Shown here: positions 17,592-28,271 of the stretch, piece by piece
How positions within the stretch are numbered: position 1 is the first letter of the stretch
How the letters are laid out: the number at the start of each line of letters is the position of its first letter
Assembly: GCA_017458335.1 (NCBI GenBank)
Contig: JAFTFT010000016.1
Coordinates: 49,531-113,530 of the forward strand
DNA: 64,000 nt
Reading direction: 5' to 3'
Source of the DNA: Oscillospiraceae bacterium
Lineage (GTDB): Bacteria; Bacillota; Clostridia; Oscillospirales; Oscillospiraceae
Notes under the pieces: model-generated
Told to the model about the DNA's origin: nothing
Seen by the model: the letters and a program-made list of their open reading frames with translations, nothing else
Database searches by the model: none
Translations under genes and position numbers: made by a program

Positions 17592-17635
17592 CATTCATGT
17601 GATCTCCATAAACTTTTTTAACAGGAGGAAGAAAC

Positions 17636-18604
17636 ATGAAAAAGATCATCGCGCTTACCCTCATGCTGGTCATGGTGCTCGCACTCTGCGGTGTGGCACA
17701 TGCCGACTTCGCCCCGAACGGCCCGGTCACCATGATCGTTGCCTATAAGGCCGGTTCCGGTACCGACAATACCGCCCGCGTCCTGGCAAAGTACGCAGAG
17801 AAGTATGTCGGTCAGACCATCGTCATCGAGAACGTCGAAGGCGGCTCCGGCTCCATCGGCTGGTCCCAGCTGGCGGACGCGGATCCTGACGGCCAGACCA
17901 TCGGCTTCATCAACCTGCCGAACTTCTCCAGCTCCATCGTCAATGAGATGGGCACCTACACGGTCGAGTCCTTTGCCCCGATTGCAAACCACGTGACCGA
18001 GACCTCCATCGTCATCGTCCGCGCAAACGACGACCGTTTTCCCGACCTGGAAGCGCTGGTTGCCTACGGCAAGGAGAACGAGGGCACCAAGAATGAGCTG
18101 CTGGCTTCCACCAACGGCCCGCAGGCCTCCAACCACATCGGCGCACAGGCGTTTGCCAATTCCGCCGGCTTCATGTACACCGACATCCCCCAGGGCGGCA
18201 CGGCTGACCAGCTCCTGTCCCTGCGCGGTGCCGAGGCTGACTTCAGCGTTGTGAAGCTCGCCGATATCGTCGGCCAGGAAGCCGAATACCGCATCCTCGG
18301 CGTGTTTGCCGATGAGCGTCTTCCCGAACTGCCCGATGTCCCGACTCTGGGTGAGCTGGGCTACTATGAAGGCTGGCTGGGATCCTCCCGGTGCATTGTT
18401 GCTCCAGCCGGTGTGAGCGAGGATGTTGTGAAGTTCTATGAGGATGCCTTCAAACAGGCCATGGAAGATCCTGACTATCTCGCAGCTGCCGAGCAGGCCG
18501 GTATGGCGACCGATTATAAGGATGCCGAAACCACCGGTGCGCTGATTCAGCAGCAGCAGGAGTTCGCCGAGAGCCTGGCCGAGGGCTTCTGGTACGATTA
18601 TTGA
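17636..18604 (+). CDS. tctC: Tripartite tricarboxylate transporter substrate-binding protein
   Basis: Extracytoplasmic receptor of a TTT-family importer for citrate-like or other carboxylates. 322 residues with a signal peptide (KKIIALTLMLVMVLALCG...AHA before DFAP). Family features: GPVTMIVAYKAGSGTDNTARVLA near residue 30, VIENVEGGSGSIGW near 62, and the DIPQGGTADQLLSLRGAEADF segment near 180. AGGAGG lies nine bases before ATG. It has its own strong promoter and is followed by a terminator, which should make it more abundant than the membrane subunits. The exact substrate cannot be read. Confidence 0.93.
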   Translation: MKKIIALTLMLVMVLALCGVAHADFAPNGPVTMIVAYKAGSGTDNTARVLAKYAEKYVGQTIVIENVEGGSGSIGWSQLADADPDGQTIGFINLPNFSSSIVNEMGTYTVESFAPIANHVTETSIVIVRANDDRFPDLEALVAYGKENEGTKNELLASTNGPQASNHIGAQAFANSAGFMYTDIPQGGTADQLLSLRGAEADFSVVKLADIVGQEAEYRILGVFADERLPELPDVPTLGELGYYEGWLGSSRCIVAPAGVSEDVVKFYEDAFKQAMEDPDYLAAAEQAGMATDYKDAETTGALIQQQQEFAESLAEGFWYDY

Positions 18605-18661
18605 TCCGTCTTTGATCGCAGAGACTCCTGATTCTTAACAGTTATTTAGCGGCAAAAATCG

Positions 18662-18690
18662 AAAGGGCAGGCATAAACCTGCCCTTTTTT
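18662..18690 (+). terminator. Intrinsic terminator between tctC and tctB
   Basis: AAAGGGCAGG - cataaa - CCTGCCCTTT hairpin directly followed by a run of T. It lies inside the tct operon, so it likely attenuates transcription into tctB and tctA and favours the binding protein. Confidence 0.88.
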
Positions 18691-18720
18691 CAAAAAGAGA
18701 GAAAAAGGAGGAATCCTTCC

Positions 18721-19185
18721 TTGAAGATGAAAAAGACAGACATAGGCGTGGTCGTGTTCATGTACCTCGTCTGTGGCTATTTCTATTATCATATGACCAA
18801 GCTGAAGGCGTCCAGCCAGACCTATCCCCGCTTTACCATTATTCTTCTTTTCGGCCTGACAACACTCTACCTGGTCCAGATGATCATTGCCGCCAGAAAA
18901 TACGGTGTGGAGAGCGGTGTGAACGAGGTCTTCAAAGACTTTCAGCCGGCGCAGTTTTTTGTGTGCCTGATTGCTTCTATCCTCTATCTCGTCTGCATCT
19001 ACTTCTTCGGTTTCTATATCTCCACGGTGCTCTTTATGGCGGCTGTACTGCTGTACCTGAAGGTCCCGCCGCTGTTCACCGTGATTACGATTGTCGTGAT
19101 TGTCGGCCTGATTTACTTTGCCTTCCAGCGCTTCCTCGGCGTGAAGCTGCCGGTGGGCACGGTGATGAAAGCACTCGGAAAGTAA
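18721..19185 (+). CDS. tctB: Tripartite tricarboxylate transporter small membrane subunit
   Basis: 154 residues with four hydrophobic helices: about 8-25, 37-58, 77-96, and a pair from 98 to 140. This is the TctB pattern of a small four-helix protein between tctC and tctA. TTG 18721 follows AAGGAGGAA by about eight bases, so it is a better start than ATG 18727 two codons later. The N-terminus KMKKTDIGVVVFMYLVCGYF is typical. It works with TctA to couple substrate entry to an ion gradient. Confidence 0.88.
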   Translation: MKMKKTDIGVVVFMYLVCGYFYYHMTKLKASSQTYPRFTIILLFGLTTLYLVQMIIAARKYGVESGVNEVFKDFQPAQFFVCLIASILYLVCIYFFGFYISTVLFMAAVLLYLKVPPLFTVITIVVIVGLIYFAFQRFLGVKLPVGTVMKALGK

Positions 19186-19200
19186 AGGAGGATTGAGAAT

Positions 19201-20757
19201 ATGCTGGATACCTTATCTTTGATGGGCGCGGGCTTTCTCAATGCCCTGACCCCGATCAATCTCCTGATGATGGCGGCCGGTGTCGCCATGGGCATCATCA
19301 TCGGCTGCATGCCGGGGCTTTCCGCCGCCATGGGCGTTGCCCTGATGCTTCCGATGACCTTCACGATGAAGCCGGAAACCGGACTGATCGTGCTCGGCGC
19401 CATCTACTGCGGCGCCATCTTCGGCGGGTCCATCTCCGCCATCCTGATCCATACGCCCGGTACGCCTGCCTCTGCGGCGACGGCGATTGAGGGATATCAG
19501 ATGACCCTGCGGGGACAGGCCGGCAAGGCGCTGTTTACCGCCTGCTATGCGTCCTTCTGGGGCGGCCTGCTGAGCTGTATCTCGCTGTACTTCTTCTCTC
19601 CGCTGCTGGCGAAACTCACGCTGAAGTTCATGTCGGCAGAGTACTTCTGGCTCTCCATCTTCGGCCTGACCATCATCGCGGGCGTCTCGTCCAAGTCCAT
19701 CGTCAAGGGCCTGATGTCCGGCGCGCTGGGCCTGCTGATCTCTACCATCGGTCTGGATCCCATTACCGGCGTGAAGCGCTTCATGCCGAGCAGCTACTTC
19801 GCCGAGGGCATCAACACCACCTGCGCCCTGATCGGTCTGTTCTCCATGTCCCAGGTCTTCATTCTGGCAGAGAAAAAGATCAAGGCGCGCGCGCAGGCGA
19901 CCAAGTTCTCCGACAAGATGAGCCTCAGCCGCGAAGAGCGCAAGATCCTGCGCCCGACCATCCTGCGGTCCTGGATCATCGGCAACCTCATCGGCATCCT
20001 GCCCGGTGCGGGCGCCTCGATCGCCTGCTTCCTGGGCTATAACACCTCCCGCCAGTTCTCCAGGCATAAGGAGATGTTCGGCAAGGGCTCCATCGAAGGC
20101 GTGGCCGGATCCGAGGCGGCGAACAACGCCGTCACCGGCGGCTCCCTGATCCCGACGCTGACCCTCGGCATTCCGGGCGAGTCCGTCACGGCGGTCCTCA
20201 TGGGCGGCCTGGTCATCCAGGGCCTGACCCCGGGGCCGGAGCTCTTCGGAAAATATGCGCCGATGACCTATACCTTCTTTGCCGGCTTCGTTCTGGTGCA
20301 GTTCTTCATGCTGGGCATCGGCCTGATCGGCTGCCGCGGCTTCGCTCAGATCTCCCGTCTGTCCGACGCGATCCTGATCCCCTGCGTCACGGTGCTCTGC
20401 TTCGTCGGTTCCTACGCCATCCACAAGAACATCATGGACATCGTGGTCATGCTGTCCTTCGGCGTTCTGGGCTATCTGATGCGGAAACTTGACCTGAACA
20501 CCGCGGCCGTCGTGCTGGCGCTGATCCTCGGACCCATCGGCGAAAAGGGCCTGCGCAACGCGCTGCGTACCTCGCGCGGCAGCATCAGCGTGCTCTTCTC
20601 CTCGGTGGTGTGCTGGGTGCTGATCGCCCTCTGCATCTTCGGTATCCTCTCTCCGATCTTCATGAACAAGCTGGAAAAGAAGGCCGAAGCGGATGCGGCG
20701 GATACAGCCGGCGGCCTGGACGAGCTCGAGAAGCTTACGGAGGAAGACTCCGTCTGA
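19201..20757 (+). CDS. tctA: Tripartite tricarboxylate transporter large permease subunit
   Basis: 518 residues with about twelve transmembrane helices. Conserved TctA loops are visible: GCMPGLSAAMGVALMLPMTF near residue 38, IHTPGTPASAATAIEGYQM near 85, LPGAGASIACFLGYNTSRQ near 265, and the repeated-half motif TLGIPGESVTAVLMGGL then GLTPGPELF near 320-345. AAGGAGG lies at normal distance. It ends in an acidic, non-conserved tail. Gene order C-B-A is the common one. A bidirectional terminator follows. Confidence 0.95.
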   Translation: MLDTLSLMGAGFLNALTPINLLMMAAGVAMGIIIGCMPGLSAAMGVALMLPMTFTMKPETGLIVLGAIYCGAIFGGSISAILIHTPGTPASAATAIEGYQMTLRGQAGKALFTACYASFWGGLLSCISLYFFSPLLAKLTLKFMSAEYFWLSIFGLTIIAGVSSKSIVKGLMSGALGLLISTIGLDPITGVKRFMPSSYFAEGINTTCALIGLFSMSQVFILAEKKIKARAQATKFSDKMSLSREERKILRPTILRSWIIGNLIGILPGAGASIACFLGYNTSRQFSRHKEMFGKGSIEGVAGSEAANNAVTGGSLIPTLTLGIPGESVTAVLMGGLVIQGLTPGPELFGKYAPMTYTFFAGFVLVQFFMLGIGLIGCRGFAQISRLSDAILIPCVTVLCFVGSYAIHKNIMDIVVMLSFGVLGYLMRKLDLNTAAVVLALILGPIGEKGLRNALRTSRGSISVLFSSVVCWVLIALCIFGILSPIFMNKLEKKAEADAADTAGGLDELEKLTEEDSV

Positions 20758-20785
20758 TCCCGAAAGCGAACTTCCATCAACGAAA

Positions 20786-20830
20786 AGAATCTCCCTCAAG
20801 GCTGAAAAGCCGAGAGGGAGATTCTTTTAA
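20786..20830. terminator. Bidirectional terminator between tctA and the M20 peptidase gene
   Basis: GAATCTCCCTC and GAGGGAGATTC form an 11-base stem around a 16-base loop that can itself pair (GGCT/AGCC). TTTT follows on the + strand and AAAA precedes it, so it can stop transcription from both convergent operons. Confidence 0.85.
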
Positions 20831-20861
20831 CTGAGATCGGTTCCGGCAGAGGAGAAACCTG

Positions 20862-22262
20862 TCAGGGATTCACGTTCGCCAGTTCCATAAGCCGGATCAG
20901 AACCCGGATGCCCTGGGCATAGGAGCGGATGGGAAGGCGCTCATTGGTGCCGTGCATGCCGCGGCGTACATCTTCCGGCTCCGTCAGAAACGGGCTGCAG
21001 CGCAGACAGGTGTCACAAATCCGCTCATACTGATGCGCGTCCGTGGCGCCGACGGTCATGGACGGCACAAAAACGACCTCGGGGTAAAACTGTTTCATAG
21101 CTTCACAAAGCTTTTTGTAGCCGAAGCCGTCGCTCCGCGCGGTGGCGGAGGGATCGTTTGCCTGGAGATAACGAAGCTTCACCTTCGGATTGTTGATGGC
21201 GGCACGGCAGTGTTCCATCACCGCGTCGATGCTGTCGCCCTCGTTCAGGCGGAAGTTGATGACGGCGCGCATGTTCTGGGGAAGAACGTTGCAGGCGGCG
21301 CTGCCGCCCTCGATCATGGTGGGGGCGATAGTCGTCGTTACAAAGGAGAATGTCTCAGGCCGCTCTGCACAGGCAGAGGCGATCGCGTCGGCGTTCCTGC
21401 GCACATCCCGGACGAGTTCCCGGAACGGCTCTTCGGTGATATATGAGGAGAGCGCTTCAAAAGTCCCGATCATCGGCTCCGGCAGACGGCAGGGGAAGGG
21501 ATGATCGGCGACGGCGGTGATGGCCCGGGCCAGGTGCTCAAGAGAGCTTCCGCCGAAGGGACGGTTGGAGTGGCCGCCCGGGCTCTCGATGGAGAGTTCC
21601 AGATCGGCATAGCCCTTTTCCATCAGTTCAATCAAACCGATGGGGAGACCGGGCGCCCCGAAGCAGGCGCCGTCTTCCAGTTTGCAGCTGCCCTCGTCCA
21701 GAACGAATTCCAGTCGTACGCCGCGGCTTTTCAGTGTTTCGGCAATATCGAGCGCTCCGAGGTTCAGGGTTTCCTCGTCATCACCGAAGGCAAGGTAGGC
21801 CGTGCGGCGAAAGCGCTGACCGCGGGAGAGCAGGTATTCGGCCGCTTCCAGAATGCCGAAGACCATCTCTTTGATGTCCAGGGTGCCGCGGCCCCAGATG
21901 TATCCGTCCTCCACGGCCCCGGAGAAGGCATCCCAGGTCCAGTCCTGCTCCGTCCCGGCGACCACCGGGACCACATCCTGATGAGACATGTACAGACAGG
22001 GGAGAAGGGAGGAGTCGGACCCCGGAATGGTAATCAGCACCGCGTGCCCGATGAGCTCAAACTGCCCGTGGGCCAGAACGGCCGGAAAGCTGCTGCGCAT
22101 CAGCGCCTGCAGCCTGTCAAATTCCGAAAAATCCGTCCGGCTGTGATCTTCGTAGTTCACCGTCCTGCAGCGGATCGCATCCGAGAGATGGGAGACCGCA
22201 GCGTCCACATCCAGGTCCGGATAAAGGGTCTCATTGGCAAAATACGAAAAGACCTGATTCAT
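20862..22262 (-). CDS. M20-family metallopeptidase (carboxypeptidase S / CPG2-like)
   Basis: 466-residue zinc peptidase predicted to be cytosolic, since no signal peptide is seen. Metal-binding and catalytic residues: His-x-Asp in [11 protein letters not shown] near residue 112, Asp in GRGTLDIKE near 145, Glu pair in GDDEETLN near 180, and the late His in [13 protein letters not shown] near 408. The GGHSNRPF dimerisation-domain motif is near 240. Length and order fit the PM20D1/carboxypeptidase S branch. Its start overlaps the stop of the transporter ATPase by four bases, so it belongs to the riboswitch-controlled lysine transport operon and may cleave imported lysyl peptides or N-acyl derivatives (inference). 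Confidence 0.9.
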   Translation of the reverse strand: MNQVFSYFANETLYPDLDVDAAVSHLSDAIRCRTVNYEDHSRTDFSEFDRLQALMRSSFPAVLAHGQFELIGHAVLITIPGSDSSLLPCLYMSHQDVVPVVAGTEQDWTWDAFSGAVEDGYIWGRGTLDIKEMVFGILEAAEYLLSRGQRFRRTAYLAFGDDEETLNLGALDIAETLKSRGVRLEFVLDEGSCKLEDGACFGAPGLPIGLIELMEKGYADLELSIESPGGHSNRPFGGSSLEHLARAITAVADHPFPCRLPEPMIGTFEALSSYITEEPFRELVRDVRRNADAIASACAERPETFSFVTTTIAPTMIEGGSAACNVLPQNMRAVINFRLNEGDSIDAVMEHCRAAINNPKVKLRYLQANDPSATARSDGFGYKKLCEAMKQFYPEVVFVPSMTVGATDAHQYERICDTCLRCSPFLTEPEDVRRGMHGTNERLPIRSYAQGIRVLIRLMELANVNP

Positions 22263-23008
22263 TCCTGTTTATCCTCCAGATAGCGGCTGAGAAATTCTCT
22301 GGTGCGCTCGTTTTTCGGATTGCCGAAGATCTCCTTCGGGCTGCCCTGTTCAAGGATCACACCCTGGTCCATGAATACGACGCGGTCGCTGACCTCCTTG
22401 GCAAAGGCCATCTCGTGGGTCACGACCACCATGGTCATGCCCTCGGCGGCCAGCGCTTTCATGACATCCAGCACCTCGCCGACGATCTCGGGGTCCAGCG
22501 CGGAGGTGGGTTCGTCAAAGAGCATGATTTCGGGTTCCATGCATAGCGCACGCGCAATGGCGACACGCTGCTTCTGACCGCCGGACAGGCGGGTGGAATC
22601 GGCATAAATGAAGTCCGACAGACCGACCGTTTTCAGGTTTCGTACGGCGACTTCTTCCGCTTTGGCTTTCGGAACCTTTTTCACGGTCATTGGGGCCAGG
22701 GTGCAGTTGTCGATGACATTCTTGTTGTTGAAGAGATTAAAGCTCTGAAAGACCATGCCGATCTTCTGACGCAGGGCATTGAGGTTCACATTCAGATCCA
22801 TCAGGTCCTGCCCGTCAAACCAGATGTGCCCGTCGTCGGCCTCTTCCAGAAGATTGATACAGCGGAGCAGGGTCGACTTGCCGGAGCCGGAGGCGCCGAT
22901 GATGCAGACCACTTCGCCCTTGTGGATCTCCAGGTCGATGCCCTTGAGCACATGGAGGTCACCGAAGGACTTTTCCAGCTGTTCGATTTTCAGTACGCAT
23001 TCGTCCAT
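22259..23008 (-). CDS. Polar amino acid ABC transporter ATPase (probably lysine)
   Basis: 249 residues. Walker [11 protein letters not shown] near residue 34, Q-loop in [12 protein letters not shown], signature [15 protein letters not shown] near 140, Walker [15 protein letters not shown], and switch His in VTHEMAFA. This is the GlnQ/ArtP type that energises polar amino acid import. It lies between the permease and the M20 peptidase genes on one transcript behind a lysine riboswitch, which points to lysine or a related basic amino acid as cargo. Confidence 0.94.
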   Translation of the reverse strand: MDECVLKIEQLEKSFGDLHVLKGIDLEIHKGEVVCIIGASGSGKSTLLRCINLLEEADDGHIWFDGQDLMDLNVNLNALRQKIGMVFQSFNLFNNKNVIDNCTLAPMTVKKVPKAKAEEVAVRNLKTVGLSDFIYADSTRLSGGQKQRVAIARALCMEPEIMLFDEPTSALDPEIVGEVLDVMKALAAEGMTMVVVTHEMAFAKEVSDRVVFMDQGVILEQGSPKEIFGNPKNERTREFLSRYLEDKQE

Positions 23009-23019
23009 CTCGTACCTCC

Positions 23020-24156
23020 TCAGTTCGAACTGGGAATCCCCTTCACCGGGGTGTCAAGCTTTTTGCCTAAGTACTGGAGCAGCTTGGAGGACAGCCAGGT
23101 GAGGATCAGATAAAGGATCGCCGCCACGCAGTAGATCTCCAGGGAGCGGAAGTAGATGCCGCTGACGGATTTTGTGGCGTACATCAGGTCCATCACGCCG
23201 ATGACCGAGAGAACGGAAGAGTCCTTGATGTTGATGATGAACTCATTGCCAATGGCGGGGATGGAATTCTTCACCGCCTGAGGGAAGACCACCTTGATCA
23301 TGCTCTGCCAGTTGCTCATGCCGAGGGAGCGGGCGGCCTCGGTCTGACCGCGGTCGATGGCCTGGATGCCGCCGCGCAGGACCTCTGTCAGGTACGCGGT
23401 GGAGTTGAGCGAGACGGTGCAGAGACCGGAGATGAAGAAGCTCCAGATATGGTTGATTTCGGTAACGGACATATTGGTGCGCTTGAAGAGATTGAAGCCG
23501 AAATAATAGAAAATCAAAGCCTGAACCATCATCGGTGTGCCGCGGATGACGAAGATATAAAAGCGGGAGAAGTGACTCGCCAGCCATTTCAGCGCTTTGA
23601 CAAAATCATTGTCCCGCTTGTCGGGCTCCTGAATCCGGAGGAAAACCATGAAGATCGAAAGCACAAAGGCAATGGTGGTGCCGAGCAGTGCGATGCGGAC
23701 GGTGGTCCAGACGCCGGCCAGCAGGATATCCTTGCTCTTGACGCTCATGTAGATCATGGAGGAACCAAAGTCCTGAGGATTTTTCTCAAGCTGCATGCAG
23801 GTCTGCACGGTATAAACAAGCTGCAGCAGACCGCGGTCCAGCAGCGCAAGGAGACAGGCCAGCACCACGAAATACGAAAACCAGCGGGAGATCAGCCTCA
23901 TGCGCGGCGTACACAGGAAGGTACTGCGGTAGTTCCTGCCGTTTGTCAGCTTGATTACCAGAGCCAGCGCGCTCAGCGCGAGAAAACCCCAGAAGATGAT
24001 CCGGCAGAGTGTGCCGGGAAGGTTATCCGTCAGAAAACTGAGGGAATGGGGCTCGCCGGCCAGAAGACTCAGACCGAGCAGCGCGATGAGGCTGCCTCCA
24101 AGAAAGACATAGGGGTGGTCCCGTGTGATGAAATTGCCCTTGACGCTTCGATTCAT
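23020..24156 (-). CDS. Polar amino acid ABC transporter permease (probably lysine)
   Basis: 378 residues, longer than the usual 220-250. An N-terminal extension of about 130 residues with three further hydrophobic segments ([41 protein letters not shown]) precedes the standard HisM/GlnP-type core. The core begins near [12 protein letters not shown] and carries the coupling motif of the family, [22 protein letters not shown], near residue 275. [16 protein letters not shown] lies near 205. A single permease implies a homodimer. The extension may represent fused regulatory or docking helices. Confidence 0.92.
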   Translation of the reverse strand: MNRSVKGNFITRDHPYVFLGGSLIALLGLSLLAGEPHSLSFLTDNLPGTLCRIIFWGFLALSALALVIKLTNGRNYRSTFLCTPRMRLISRWFSYFVVLACLLALLDRGLLQLVYTVQTCMQLEKNPQDFGSSMIYMSVKSKDILLAGVWTTVRIALLGTTIAFVLSIFMVFLRIQEPDKRDNDFVKALKWLASHFSRFYIFVIRGTPMMVQALIFYYFGFNLFKRTNMSVTEINHIWSFFISGLCTVSLNSTAYLTEVLRGGIQAIDRGQTEAARSLGMSNWQSMIKVVFPQAVKNSIPAIGNEFIINIKDSSVLSVIGVMDLMYATKSVSGIYFRSLEIYCVAAILYLILTWLSSKLLQYLGKKLDTPVKGIPSSN

Positions 24157-24176
24157 GCTTGTACTTCCTTTTAGCT

Positions 24177-24201
24177 GGCTCCCCGGGATACCCGGGGAGC
24201 C
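24177..24201 (-). other. Strong intercistronic hairpin between binding protein and permease genes
   Basis: GGCTCCCCGGG - tat - CCCGGGGAGCC, an almost perfect 11-base GC-rich stem with no T-run on the minus strand. It lies directly after the binding-protein gene. Such stems usually protect the upstream mRNA from 3' exonucleases and raise binding-protein yield; that role is inferred from position. Confidence 0.6.
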
Positions 24202-24245
24202 GATTTCAGGTCAGATTGAATTCAGATCAGTTCGCGATGATACGA

Positions 24246-25127
24246 TCAGGCGGGCTGGTTGTTCAGCGCGGTGTCCCAGAGCTCGTCGCGCTGGGCCTGA
24301 TCGATGGTGGCCAGAACCGCATCCGCCAGTGAAAGCAGGGCCTCATCGCTCTTGCGCAGACCGACGCAGGCGCCCTTGAAGCCGGGATCCAGCCCTTCAC
24401 CCTCGGGGAAGCTGATGACGACGAAGTCCGGGTTCGCGGCGAGGTAGCCGGGGGCGTTCTCAAGGTTGATGACGATGGCGTCGCAGGTGCCCTGCTGCAG
24501 ACGGGCGATCATGTCGGGGACGCTGGCGACGGCCGTGAGGTGGTTGACGCCTTCGATCTGGTCGATGGTCCAGTCAAGCGCAGTGTCCTTCTGGCCGAGG
24601 ACGCTGGCGCCGTTGAAGTCGGCGAGGCTGGTGGCGTTCTCATACGGGGTGCCGGCGTTCACCATCAGGGCGTAGACGGTCTCGTGATACGGAGAGGTAA
24701 AGTTGATGGCTTCCTTGCGGGATTCGGTGTCGGCCATGCCGGCGATGATGGCGTCGATCTGGCCCTGGTTCAGAGCTTCGATCAGGCCGTCCCAGTCCAT
24801 CTTCACGACCACCAGCTCGAGACCGAGCTGATCGGCGATAATGCGGGCGATCTGAACGTCATAGCCTTCGGCATAGGCGCCGGGTACGTTCTCGATGGGG
24901 ACGTTGGTATCGCTGGCTTCGGATTCCTGCCAGTTGTTGGGGGCGTAGGCGCATTCCATACCGACGCGGAGCTGGCCGTTGAGGTAAGAGAGGGAAGCGA
25001 CGTCTTCGTCGGTCAGGGTTACGGCAGTTTCTGCTGAGGCGCTGCCTTCCGCAGAGGCGAAAGCGCCGAGGGCGACCAGCATGACGAGGGCAAGCAGCAG
25101 GGAAAGCGTTCTTCTCAGGTTGTTCAT
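24246..25127 (-). CDS. Amino acid ABC transporter substrate-binding protein (probably lysine)
   Basis: 293 residues, family 3 solute-binding fold. Signal peptide near 1-25 (NNLRRTLSLLLALVMLVALG...ASA), with no lipobox Cys. The core starts LRVGMECAYAPNNWQE, continues GYDVQIARIIADQLGLELVVV near 90, DAIIAGMADTESRKEAINFT near 128, and FKGACVGLRKSD near 255. Expression should follow lysine through the riboswitch upstream. The lysine assignment comes from the riboswitch, not from the binding pocket. Confidence 0.93.
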   Translation of the reverse strand: MNNLRRTLSLLLALVMLVALGAFASAEGSASAETAVTLTDEDVASLSYLNGQLRVGMECAYAPNNWQESEASDTNVPIENVPGAYAEGYDVQIARIIADQLGLELVVVKMDWDGLIEALNQGQIDAIIAGMADTESRKEAINFTSPYHETVYALMVNAGTPYENATSLADFNGASVLGQKDTALDWTIDQIEGVNHLTAVASVPDMIARLQQGTCDAIVINLENAPGYLAANPDFVVISFPEGEGLDPGFKGACVGLRKSDEALLSLADAVLATIDQAQRDELWDTALNNQPA

Positions 25128-25161
25128 TTTGTTTCTCCTTTAAGTCAGATTCAGACGAGAC

Positions 25162-25200
25162 GCAAAACAAAAAGCCGTAAACGCATGTGAGCGTTTACGG
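25162..25200 (-). terminator. Terminator hairpin of the lysine riboswitch
   Basis: On the minus strand CCGTAAACGC - tcacat - GCGTTTACGG is followed by CTTTTTGTTTTG. It lies between the aptamer and the binding-protein start, where an L-box expression platform belongs. Lysine binding would favour this hairpin and stop transcription. Confidence 0.9.
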
Positions 25201-25239
25201 CAAGAAACCAATCACCGGGGCCCCGGCAGGCATCCGTAG

Positions 25240-25401
25240 TCGATAGCGCTCCACTTGCGTGACAGTCCGGCGGATCTTCTCCGACGGCCCAGCGAAACAA
25301 AGCGCAGCTGCTTCCTTTCACTTCGGCGATGTCCCCTTTCGGTTCCTGCGGAATGCTGCTCCTGTACAGAAACGTACTGATGAACCTCGCGCCTCTATCT
25401 T
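25240..25401 (-). ncRNA. Lysine riboswitch (L box) aptamer
   Basis: Reading the minus strand, the conserved L-box blocks appear in order: GATAGAGGCGCGAGG at the 5' side of P1, AGGAGCAG, GAAAGGGGACATCGCCGAAG (the GGGG...CGCCGAAG core), GCTGGGCCGTCGG, GGACTGTCAC, and GTGGAGCGCTATC closing P1 (GATAG pairs with CTATC). It follows directly after a consensus promoter and precedes a terminator hairpin, so it is a transcriptional OFF switch for the downstream transporter and peptidase. This fixes the likely cargo of the ABC system as lysine. Confidence 0.95.
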
Positions 25402-25408
25402 GTGCGTG

Positions 25409-25437
25409 ATCATAGTCTCTCCACCGGGATTTGTCAA
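25409..25437 (-). promoter_or_regulatory. Promoter of the lysine riboswitch operon
   Basis: On the minus strand TTGACA (25437-25432), 17 bases, TATGAT (25414-25409). Transcription should begin about 25402, at the first base of the aptamer P1 region. The region 25438-25573 beyond it holds no gene that I can support. Confidence 0.85.
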
Positions 25438-25573
25438 GAGAGGAAAAACAGATTCTACAAATCAGATCAAATTAGAGCGCATATTTATCCAAATTTAAGT
25501 GATTCTATACGAAAATACAGCCGCCTTCGACAGGAAGACAGCTGTATTGGAGCAGGATCGATCGGAAATCCGT

Positions 25574-26560
25574 TCAGGCCGGACGGTTTTTCCGCGGACT
25601 CCGACTGCGACCGCGGCGGCGGGCCTGAGAGAGCTTGGAGCGGTAGAAGTTCTGCATCTCCTCATCGGCCTCATAGACCAGACGATGCGCGGTCCAGAGT
25701 TCGTTGTCCATATCCTTCTTCAGCCGGATGCGGGAGAGAAAGTCTCCGTGCTCCGGACAGTTGAAGAGGTTCATATAGCGTCCGTCGCTCTGACTGATCC
25801 AGCGGTTGCCGGTTTGCACCACACCGCAGACGGGGCAGGAGAGACCGTGGACTTTTGCCTCGGCAAAGGCGTCGGCCTTGCTCTCAAAACCGGAGGAACT
25901 GTCGTGCACCAGCGCTTCCTGCGCAGGGTTCAGGTCCGGCTGAGGCGGTTTATAGTTCGGCATCCGGCGGGCGAGGATTTCCTCCGCCTCCGGATAGAGG
26001 CGCATGCCTTCTTCCATGTCGAGATGGGTGGTGACCAGCGCCGTGTTGTAGGCATCGCCCAGCGCGTCATGGGCCACGCGGGTCTGTTCGATCTCAAAAT
26101 GCTCCATCGCGGCGGCGAGGGACTTCTGGTTCTTGTCTCCGCCGGTCTGGAGGTTATAGATCATCTGAAGATTGACCCAGCCGGCGATCCAGTCCCAGTC
26201 GAGATCATGGATGATGATGTTCTGTTCAAAGATCCCCTGATCGTCCCAGCCCCAGGTGAGAAAGGTGACATCGTCGCCGCACCAGGCCCGGAAGCGTTCC
26301 AAGGCTTCGGGAAACGTGACCCCGTGGGAGAGACGGTCCTTGTCAAAGCCGGTGATCTTTTTGACCTTATAGTGCATCCGGCGGAAATAAACCGGACGGA
26401 CGTCCAGGGTGAATTCCTCGCCGAGGCTGAGGTCGGGATTGAGCTTGACGGCGCCGATCTCAATGATCTCGCCGCGGAGGTGGATGGGTAAATGGTTGAA
26501 AACGTCAGATTTGGAACTCATGGCCTGGTTCCATTCCAAATCCAAAACGACAAAATTCAT
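25574..26560 (-). CDS. DEDD-type 3'-5' exonuclease with C-terminal zinc-ribbon-like segment
   Basis: 328 residues from ATG 26560, chosen because the exonuclease motif I (FVVLDLEWNQAM) then follows at once. Asp and Glu in LDLEWN, a further Asp in GWDDQGIFEQN near residue 110, and HDALGDAYNTALVTTHL near 165 (motif III with the catalytic His and Asp) fit the RNase T / DnaQ-like fold. The last third is unusual: CPVCGVVQTGNRWISQ ... NCPEHGDF looks like a zinc-binding knuckle, and the C-terminus is strongly basic (QARRRGRSRSPRKNR), suggesting nucleic acid contact. Substrate (RNA or DNA) is not determined. Confidence 0.85.
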   Translation of the reverse strand: MNFVVLDLEWNQAMSSKSDVFNHLPIHLRGEIIEIGAVKLNPDLSLGEEFTLDVRPVYFRRMHYKVKKITGFDKDRLSHGVTFPEALERFRAWCGDDVTFLTWGWDDQGIFEQNIIIHDLDWDWIAGWVNLQMIYNLQTGGDKNQKSLAAAMEHFEIEQTRVAHDALGDAYNTALVTTHLDMEEGMRLYPEAEEILARRMPNYKPPQPDLNPAQEALVHDSSSGFESKADAFAEAKVHGLSCPVCGVVQTGNRWISQSDGRYMNLFNCPEHGDFLSRIRLKKDMDNELWTAHRLVYEADEEMQNFYRSKLSQARRRGRSRSPRKNRPA

Positions 26561-26705
26561 AGGAGACAGCCTCCGGTCATAATTGCTGCGGAACACACCT
26601 GTTCAGTATACCACAGAGCGGAGAACAATGCACGAACAATTTTTAGTTTTTTCAGGGAAATAGGTTGCTGCCGTCTGAAACAGACAGGCACCGCAGAGCC
26701 GGAGA

Positions 26706-26742
26706 CAGAAAACTCCCCCTGCCGCGTCTGCGGCAGGGGGAG
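26706..26742 (-). terminator. Terminator of the glutamate dehydrogenase gene
   Basis: CTCCCCCTGCCGC and GCGGCAGGGGGAG form a 13-base stem with a 4-base loop. On the minus strand it is followed by TTTTCTGTC. It sits 37 bases after the gdhA stop. The stretch 26561-26705 carries only the exonuclease leader. Confidence 0.85.
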
Positions 26743-26778
26743 AGCAGTATGCTGTGAATCAGCAGGGGCGGGAAAGAA

Positions 26779-28182
<1,404 letters not shown>

Positions 28183-28189
28183 TTATTCA

Positions 28190-28217
28190 AGTATAACATA
28201 ATCTGTTAAAAGGTCAA
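28190..28217 (-). promoter_or_regulatory. Probable promoter of gdhA
   Basis: Minus strand TTGACC (28217-28212), 16 bases, TATACT (28195-28190). The IS1595 element inserted about 55 bases upstream leaves this promoter intact. Confidence 0.65.
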
Positions 28218-28271
28218 GAGTGAATCATGGAATAATCCGGGGACATTCATGAAACATTTTAATATATAAAG

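Noticed and set aside
19213-20799. 528-codon open frame on the minus strand opposite tctA
   Set aside because: It is the antisense of a convincing 12-helix TctA gene; composition (His, Asp, Gln, Arg-rich) is typical of a GC-rich shadow frame and no ribosome site or family motif is present.
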